From contig JAUNGO010000012.1 of assembly GCA_030524475.1 (NCBI GenBank), forward strand, positions 1-46,369: a stretch of DNA of 46,369 nucleotides, given 5' to 3'. The position numbers and the translations under genes were made by a program. The stretch comes from Eggerthellaceae bacterium. GTDB lineage: Bacteria > Actinomycetota > Coriobacteriia > Coriobacteriales > Eggerthellaceae. How positions within the stretch are numbered: position 1 is the stretch's first letter; the number at the start of each line of letters is the position of its first letter. This document shows, piece by piece, positions 41,531 to 46,369 of this stretch. The notes beneath the pieces were generated by a model, which had not been told where the DNA came from, ran no database searches, and saw nothing but the letters and a program-made list of their open reading frames with translations.

Positions 41531-42967
41531 ATGTCCTGGAACGTCGAGCAAATAACCGCTGTTGCCCTCGGCAGCGCGCGTGCCGACCACGCCGCCTTCG
41601 AAGCCATTGGCTTGGCCGAGATGAGCGACGCGTGTGTGCTCGACGTGGGCTGCCTCGACGGCTTCAACACGCACTTGAAGTTCGCGCCCTATCAAAACCT
41701 CGCGCGCATCGTAGGAATAGACCCGAACGCCGCCGCCATTGAACACGCGCGCTCCATCACCGACGACGCGCGTTTCCAATGGGAGGCTTCCGCCCTGCAA
41801 GACTTCCAAGCGCCCGAGGGCAGCTTCGACGTCGTTTACTTGAGCCACGTGTTTCAGCACCTGCCCGACAAGCCGGCCATGCTGGAACTGATGGCGCGGC
41901 TGTTGAAACCCGGCGGGTTTTTAGTCATAAAGACCGTCGACGACGCGATGAAAGTGTCCTCACCCGACCCCGACCGCCTGATGGCCGGCGTGCTGAGCCT
42001 TTACGACGAGTACGTGCGGCCCAATATGCCGCACACGCGCAACACCGACCGCTACAACGGCTCGAAGTGCTACAGCCTGCTGAAGCACGCGGGCTTCGCC
42101 GACGTGCGCATCGGCGTGTTCCACACCGACACCGCCGAGAAAACGGCGCAAGAGAAAGCCGCCCTGTTCGAGCGCATGACCTATTTCCGCAGGCACGTGC
42201 CCGAAAGCTGCGGCGCCGAGCCCCAAAGGCGCATGGACGACCTGCTGCAACGCTGGCGCGAGCTGTTCATGCGCGACGACTACTACTTCGACACTCCCAC
42301 TATCATGGCGCTCGGCCGCAAGCCGCTTTCCGGCAGCGCGAATGCGGGCGAAGGTGGAGACGCGAATGCGGGCGTTGCGGCGGGCGCGGGCGAAGCCGGG
42401 GCATCGTGCGCAACGGCGAGCGCGAACGCGAGCGCAACGGCGGAGCGATTCGTCTACTGCGGCCCCTTCTTCGGCGAGCCGTGCCGCACTTTCGAACCCG
42501 CACGCGAGGGGCGCTGGACGTTCGCCCCCATGACCGAGGACGACCTGGGCGAGGTCATGCTCATCGAGCTTGCCGCATTCCCCGATCCGTGGACGCCCCT
42601 CGCCTACGCAACCGAGCTGAGGCACAACCCCTCGGCGCGCTACGTTGTGGCGCGCGACGAGAGCGGGGCGCTCAGCGGATATGTGGGCTGGTGGTACGCG
42701 CCCGACAGCGCCTCGATCGCGCACATTGCCGTAGCTGAGCACGCGCGACGGGGCGGGCTTGGCCGCGCGCTTCTCGAACGCGCCTGCAGCGAGGCCGCAC
42801 GCGAGGGCAAGACGGCCATGCTGCTTCAAGTGCGCCGCAAAAACGACGGAGCGCGTGCTTTCTACCAAGCGCTGGGTTTCCAGCAAATCAGCGTGAGCGA
42901 GAACTACTACACAAACCCCGACGACGACGGAATCGTCATGGCACGGCAGCTGCGTTCCTTGCTATAA
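41531..42967 (+). CDS. Fusion of SAM-dependent methyltransferase and RimI-like GNAT acetyltransferase
   Basis: A 478-residue protein, ATG at 41531 (MSWNVEQ) directly after the previous stop. Residues about 15-260 are a class I methyltransferase: VLDVGCLDGFNTH (SAM-binding motif I), GIDPNAAAIEHAR, FDVVYLSHVFQHLPD and LLKPGGFLVIKT. After an Ala/Gly linker (about 265-310) comes a GNAT domain (about 335-475) with HIAVAEHARRGGLGRALLE (acetyl-CoA loop) and NDGARAFYQALGFQQI, most like the ribosomal-protein acetyltransferase RimI. In relatives these are usually separate proteins; joining them suggests linked modification of a common target, which is not known. Confidence 0.85.
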   Translation: MSWNVEQITAVALGSARADHAAFEAIGLAEMSDACVLDVGCLDGFNTHLKFAPYQNLARIVGIDPNAAAIEHARSITDDARFQWEASALQDFQAPEGSFDVVYLSHVFQHLPDKPAMLELMARLLKPGGFLVIKTVDDAMKVSSPDPDRLMAGVLSLYDEYVRPNMPHTRNTDRYNGSKCYSLLKHAGFADVRIGVFHTDTAEKTAQEKAALFERMTYFRRHVPESCGAEPQRRMDDLLQRWRELFMRDDYYFDTPTIMALGRKPLSGSANAGEGGDANAGVAAGAGEAGASCATASANASATAERFVYCGPFFGEPCRTFEPAREGRWTFAPMTEDDLGEVMLIELAAFPDPWTPLAYATELRHNPSARYVVARDESGALSGYVGWWYAPDSASIAHIAVAEHARRGGLGRALLERACSEAAREGKTAMLLQVRRKNDGARAFYQALGFQQISVSENYYTNPDDDGIVMARQLRSLL

Positions 42968-43079
42968 GCCTTTATTCGCCGCTAACAAGAGAAGAGAGCG
43001 CGCGGCAGGAACGTCGCGAAGCGAAAGGCAACCCACATACAAAACGAATGGCTTTCCTAATCGTGTTGTTTTTGATATA

Positions 43080-43102
43080 TTGGTAACAAATATAGTTACC
43101 AA
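43080..43102. promoter_or_regulatory. Palindromic operator of the AbiE pair
   Basis: TTGGTAAC (43080-43087) and GTTACCAA (43095-43102) flank a 7-nt A/T centre, ending 10 bp before the antitoxin ATG. AbiEi-type antitoxins bind such inverted repeats to repress their own operon. Confidence 0.7.
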
Positions 43103-43112
43103 TGGAGGTTAT

Positions 43113-43901
43113 ATGTCACGAACGATACCGAGAGGGCTCTCCAATGTGCTCGAAGCGCTTGAACTCGAGCGCCCGCAACTCGTAACAATGCCCCAACTTG
43201 CCAGCATATGCAACCAAGTTGGCATTCGCACGCCCACAAAAGTCGTCGCTTCTCGGCTGCGCGAGCGAGGATGGCTTCTAGCAACGCCACAACGCGGGGT
43301 ATGGGAATTTGCACCCGCCGAACTGGCTGGCGCCTATTCGAGCGCCGATCCTTTGCTGCCTCTCAAAGCACTCGCAGCAGCACACCCCAACAAGAAGTTC
43401 TCCCTTGCCTCCCAGACGGCAGCGTGGGCTCTCGGCTTAGCGGACAGGATACCTGCAACGCTCGACGTGGCATTCGAGGAAACGCCATCACTCAGTGCGA
43501 AAGGCGTACGCGTCAGCGTTTACCGTCCCCATGTCCCAACCCTCCCGACAAAAGGGGTCACTTCGCTTGCTCCAGAAAGCATCATCGTCCATATGGCCCA
43601 ACGTCCAAGCGCAATTCGTTCATGGCGGGGAGTCGCCGAATGGCTTCCAGATGTGGCATACGAGCTTACCGTCGAGAACGTGCTTAAGGAACTGGCGGAC
43701 AGGCCTTGCGCAGTTGCCGCACGGACAGGCTATCTCTTGCAAGGCATGAGGCCCGATATCGCCCGAGCCATCATGGAAGCATACCCTCCCCACTCGAAAG
43801 TACGTTTCGGAACAGGTTCCGCGATCAGAAACGACGAACGGTGGCAGGTGTCCGATTCGATCCTGCCCTTCGATCCGCGCGAAATGGAGAAAGCGCTATG
43901 A
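43113..43901 (+). CDS. abiEi: AbiEi-like type IV antitoxin/repressor
   Basis: A 262-residue protein; ATG at 43113 (MSRTIPRG) with GGAGG 4 nt upstream, chosen over an earlier in-frame start at 43080 that lies on the operator. The N-terminal winged helix (about 10-75; VTMPQLASICNQVGIRTPTKVVASRLRERGWLL) and the following C-terminal domain match AbiEi antitoxins, which both repress the operon and counteract AbiEii. The stop overlaps the toxin start (ATGA), indicating translational coupling. Confidence 0.8.
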   Translation: MSRTIPRGLSNVLEALELERPQLVTMPQLASICNQVGIRTPTKVVASRLRERGWLLATPQRGVWEFAPAELAGAYSSADPLLPLKALAAAHPNKKFSLASQTAAWALGLADRIPATLDVAFEETPSLSAKGVRVSVYRPHVPTLPTKGVTSLAPESIIVHMAQRPSAIRSWRGVAEWLPDVAYELTVENVLKELADRPCAVAARTGYLLQGMRPDIARAIMEAYPPHSKVRFGTGSAIRNDERWQVSDSILPFDPREMEKAL

Positions 43902-44872
43902 CCAAGGAATACAGCGTCAACATTCAACCAGGCCATATTGCACGCCACGCTCCAAGAAACGCCGGCGCCCAGGGGCGCGAAGCGGCCGTCGTGGACATCG
44001 CGCAAGACCTACTGCTACGTCAACTCCATGACGACGGGCTCCTTGAAGGCGTCGCCATCAAAGGTGGCACTGCGATACGAAAGCTCTACGCAGGCAACGA
44101 AGGGCGCTTCTCGCTCGATCTCGACTTCGCCGTTGCCGAAGTTGGGCAGGATCGCGACGAAGCGGCCCTTTCTTTTGCTGCCGCAGTCGACGGCCTGAAA
44201 GTGGCTCCTTTCGAATACGAGGTAAAGGAGCGTAGGGGCAAGTGGTCAGTAACGTTTTCAAGCCGATTCGTAGCAGAGTCTACCCTAGCGACAAAGCTTG
44301 ACTTCTCGCCCGCACCTTGGCTTGAACCCACAAGACGCGGGTGGGTTTCCATGCCTATACACAATCGCTACGGAGGCCCTCTCCCTCAGATCAAAACCGT
44401 GAGACTCGAAGAGAACATCTCCGAGAAAATCGCCCGACTCAATCGCACAACCACCGCGCGAGATATGTATGACCTTGCATGGATATGCTCGCGACAACAA
44501 CTCTGGAGCAAACTCGACAAAACTCTTATCCGTAGGCTGGCGATCCTTAAGATCTGGACGGACTCGCACGGCATGCATGCCGGCAATACGACTTGGGAGC
44601 CAGCACACACGAGGTCGGCTTTCAATCCAGAAGAATGGCTGCGGACGCGCGATGCCAAGGAGTTTGACATGGAGGACATAGGGGCACTCGCCGTTCCCGC
44701 GCCCAAGCCTGAGGAACTCTCCGAACGCGTGAGAGCTGGTTTCTCGTTTTTAGCCGAGCTTGACAGTCAGGAAGAGAAGCTCGCTCTGTCCGACCCACGT
44801 GACCGAGCCTTGGCAATTAAGCTTCTCAAAGAGCTTCCAGGAGGAAGGCTCAGCAAGGGCATACTTTACTAA
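43898..44872 (+). CDS. abiEii: AbiEii-like nucleotidyltransferase toxin
   Basis: A 324-residue protein; ATG at 43898 overlaps the antitoxin stop. A longer frame further upstream is inside the antitoxin gene. The nucleotidyltransferase motifs of AbiEii are visible: KGGTAIRKLY (about 54-63) and SLDLDF (about 70-75), plus ARDMYDLAW (about 188). AbiEii proteins act as toxins by nucleotidyl transfer; some family members modify tRNA. The pair is a type IV toxin-antitoxin system that gives phage abortive infection in known cases. Confidence 0.85.
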   Translation: MTKEYSVNIQPGHIARHAPRNAGAQGREAAVVDIAQDLLLRQLHDDGLLEGVAIKGGTAIRKLYAGNEGRFSLDLDFAVAEVGQDRDEAALSFAAAVDGLKVAPFEYEVKERRGKWSVTFSSRFVAESTLATKLDFSPAPWLEPTRRGWVSMPIHNRYGGPLPQIKTVRLEENISEKIARLNRTTTARDMYDLAWICSRQQLWSKLDKTLIRRLAILKIWTDSHGMHAGNTTWEPAHTRSAFNPEEWLRTRDAKEFDMEDIGALAVPAPKPEELSERVRAGFSFLAELDSQEEKLALSDPRDRALAIKLLKELPGGRLSKGILY

Positions 44873-44995
44873 CATTGAGAAAGCGCTCTTCCGATATGCG
44901 TCCGCACCCCTATCTCTCGCAGGACAGCCAGCAAGTCCTCACCTGCAACTAAAACCACAGCGGCAAGCAGAAAGGTTGGCGCACGGCACAACCCG

Positions 44996-46282
44996 CTACG
45001 GAGCCAAGCATCCCAGCGGCACCACGAGCACCCCATCTTCGCGACAGTAGGCAGTTGCCGTGGCGGTGAGCACCATAAGGAAGGCTGGCAGCCCCTCGTG
45101 TTGAATGTCAATGCGGTTCGCTAGCTTTTTCAAGTGGGCCGCCGCCTCATCGACCTTGCCGCTTCCCATCTTCACCTCAACGAGCGCCCATCGCCCGTCG
45201 GGAAGAACCAGAACCGCGTCGGCTTCGAGCCCCGTTTTGTCGCGGTAGTGAAACACCGACCCGCGCATCGTCTCCATGTAAACACGCAGGTCGCGAACGC
45301 AGAGCGACTCGAACAGCAAGCCGAACGTGTTGAAGTCGCTAAGAAGCTTCTGGGGGGTGGCATGCAGCACGGCGGCGGCGATGGCCGGATCGGAGAAATG
45401 CCGGGTCGGGCTCGTTCGAACGGCGGTTTTCGACCGCAAGCGAGGATTCCACGCCTCAAGGTCCTCGGTCACGCAAGCACGGGAAAGTGCGTCTACGTAA
45501 CTGGCAATCGTCGCATCCGAAGGCGCTTCGCCCTGCATATCCGCCGCGATGGTGGTGAGCGCCGCCTCGGAAGAAACGTTGCGCGCATACGAGCGCATGA
45601 TGGCGCGCATCCATGTTGCATTGCGCTTGACGCCATCCATTTCCTCTATGTTCGCGTTGACAAGCTCGTCGACGTAAAGTCGGGCTTGGTCGAGAGCAAC
45701 CTCGTTGTCGGACTCAAGAACCGCCTCGGGCCAACCGCCTCGGCATATTGCGAAGGCGTAGTCTTCCACATCAAGCTCAGCGAAGGCGGCAACGTCTTGA
45801 GAGCCCGTGAAAAGACCGCCCAGCGACACCGCGCCGGTCGATTCGCCCGACTCAAAAAGGGACATCGTTCGCATACGCAAAGGGGCGATGCGACCGACCC
45901 CCGAATGAGCCGGTTGCTTTTTCGGCGTGGAAGAGCCCGTCAGGATGAACCGCCCCTTGCCCTTCCCCCTGTCGACGGCGAAGCGCACGGCGTCCCACAG
46001 CTGCGGGGCCTCTTGCCATTCGTCGATAAGGCGCGGCTTTGGGCCCTCAAGAATTGCAGACGGCTTCATTTCCGCGAGGGCAAGCAGCGAGTCCCGTTGA
46101 TCGGGGTCTTGCATGTACACTTGGCTCGCCGAGAAATGCTCGGCTGTCATGGTTTTACCGCACCATTTCGGACCTTTGACGTGGACGGCGCCCGACGTGC
46201 GCAACATGCGCTCGAGAGAGGAATCGATTACGCGAGGCAAATATCCGTTTTTCGGAAGTTGCGGAATCTTTCTTTTGCCCAT
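44996..46282 (-). CDS. AAA+ ATPase with DUF4143 domain
   Basis: A 428-residue protein. The ATG at 46282 has AAGGGG 5 nt upstream; a GTG one codon earlier is an alternative. Walker A is GPKWCGKT (about 38-45), with the same W-C pair as in 22208-23506, its closest relative here. Walker B is RLIDEWQ (about 86). TGSSTPKKQ follows. The C-terminal part has LEADAVLVLPDGRWALVEVKMG, the nuclease-like motif. The upstream control region runs to the window edge, where two CATTC-TAAC-like sequences (46294, 46359) may be part of a repeat set. Confidence 0.85.
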   Translation of the reverse strand: MGKRKIPQLPKNGYLPRVIDSSLERMLRTSGAVHVKGPKWCGKTMTAEHFSASQVYMQDPDQRDSLLALAEMKPSAILEGPKPRLIDEWQEAPQLWDAVRFAVDRGKGKGRFILTGSSTPKKQPAHSGVGRIAPLRMRTMSLFESGESTGAVSLGGLFTGSQDVAAFAELDVEDYAFAICRGGWPEAVLESDNEVALDQARLYVDELVNANIEEMDGVKRNATWMRAIMRSYARNVSSEAALTTIAADMQGEAPSDATIASYVDALSRACVTEDLEAWNPRLRSKTAVRTSPTRHFSDPAIAAAVLHATPQKLLSDFNTFGLLFESLCVRDLRVYMETMRGSVFHYRDKTGLEADAVLVLPDGRWALVEVKMGSGKVDEAAAHLKKLANRIDIQHEGLPAFLMVLTATATAYCREDGVLVVPLGCLAP

Positions 46283-46369
46283 CACGACCCCTTCATTCCC
46301 TAACAGCCTGCACCTTCTTGAGCGCCTTACGCCGCCGCTTGCAAACGTCGCCTAGCATCATTCTAACAT

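Noticed and set aside
574..46282. Insertion sequences or prophage
   Set aside because: I looked for transposase, integrase and phage structural genes and for terminal inverted repeats with target duplications and found none. The flanking 45-bp repeats at 15028 and 16680 lack an associated transposase.

Overview
The window looks like a chromosomal segment from a high-GC Coriobacteriia actinobacterium, most likely Eggerthellaceae. The signs are two membrane-anchored LuxR-type regulators with multi-pass N-termini (a type abundant in Eggerthella relatives), secreted proteins ending in an LAKTG sorting signal as used by class E sortases of high-GC actinobacteria, and the general codon use. The species is not identifiable by eye. 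Six copies of the ParB site TGTTTCACGTGAAACA (five exact, one with one mismatch) lie between positions 4963 and 31102, so the segment probably lies in the origin-proximal parS zone. I see no rRNA, tRNA, transposase or CRISPR array.

Left and middle (about 1-31.2 kb): an accessory region in which six large secreted, cell-wall-anchored beta-helix proteins, all on the minus strand, alternate with AAA+ ATPases, mostly of the DUF4143 type. Each surface gene has the same unusual promoter: a -35 TTGAAA, a conserved 9-nt segment, a run of 10 or 11 G, then a -10 TATCAT or TATTCT. The run makes up half of the -35/-10 spacer, as in the phase-variable porA and opc promoters of Neisseria. In five of the six, a palindrome (TTGCGGAAA, 8 nt, TTTCCGCAA or close variants) lies exactly 28 nt upstream of the -35. 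This looks like a coordinated set of contingency genes. The ATPase genes carry their own short repeats or palindromes in front of their starts. Three sets have a period of exactly 32 bp and another a period of about 23 bp. Similar repeat sets without a gene (18159-18221, 27022-27080, 27119-27170) look like remains of lost modules. An AlbA_2/GHKL-type regulator (15152-16624) is flanked by identical 45-bp repeats. A HipB-like repressor gene sits at the left edge.

Right part (31.2-43 kb): mostly housekeeping genes. These are a small membrane protein plus pyridoxamine kinase (pdxY), a LuxR-type membrane regulator, a trigger-factor-like pair, a second, intact LuxR-type regulator, the Hsp90 chaperone htpG, an atypical aldo/keto reductase-like protein, and a methyltransferase-GNAT fusion. 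The first LuxR gene is split by a frameshift exactly at an 11-G run. Removing one G would give one continuous 598-residue protein, so it too may be a phase-variable gene, here in the OFF state.

Far right (43-46.3 kb): an AbiEi/AbiEii type IV toxin-antitoxin pair with a palindromic operator, then another DUF4143 ATPase.

Working model: mononucleotide slippage acts at two levels, in the promoter spacers of six surface-protein genes and inside the coding region of a membrane LuxR regulator. Near-identical gene ends would allow recombination among the copies, all within a parS-rich zone.
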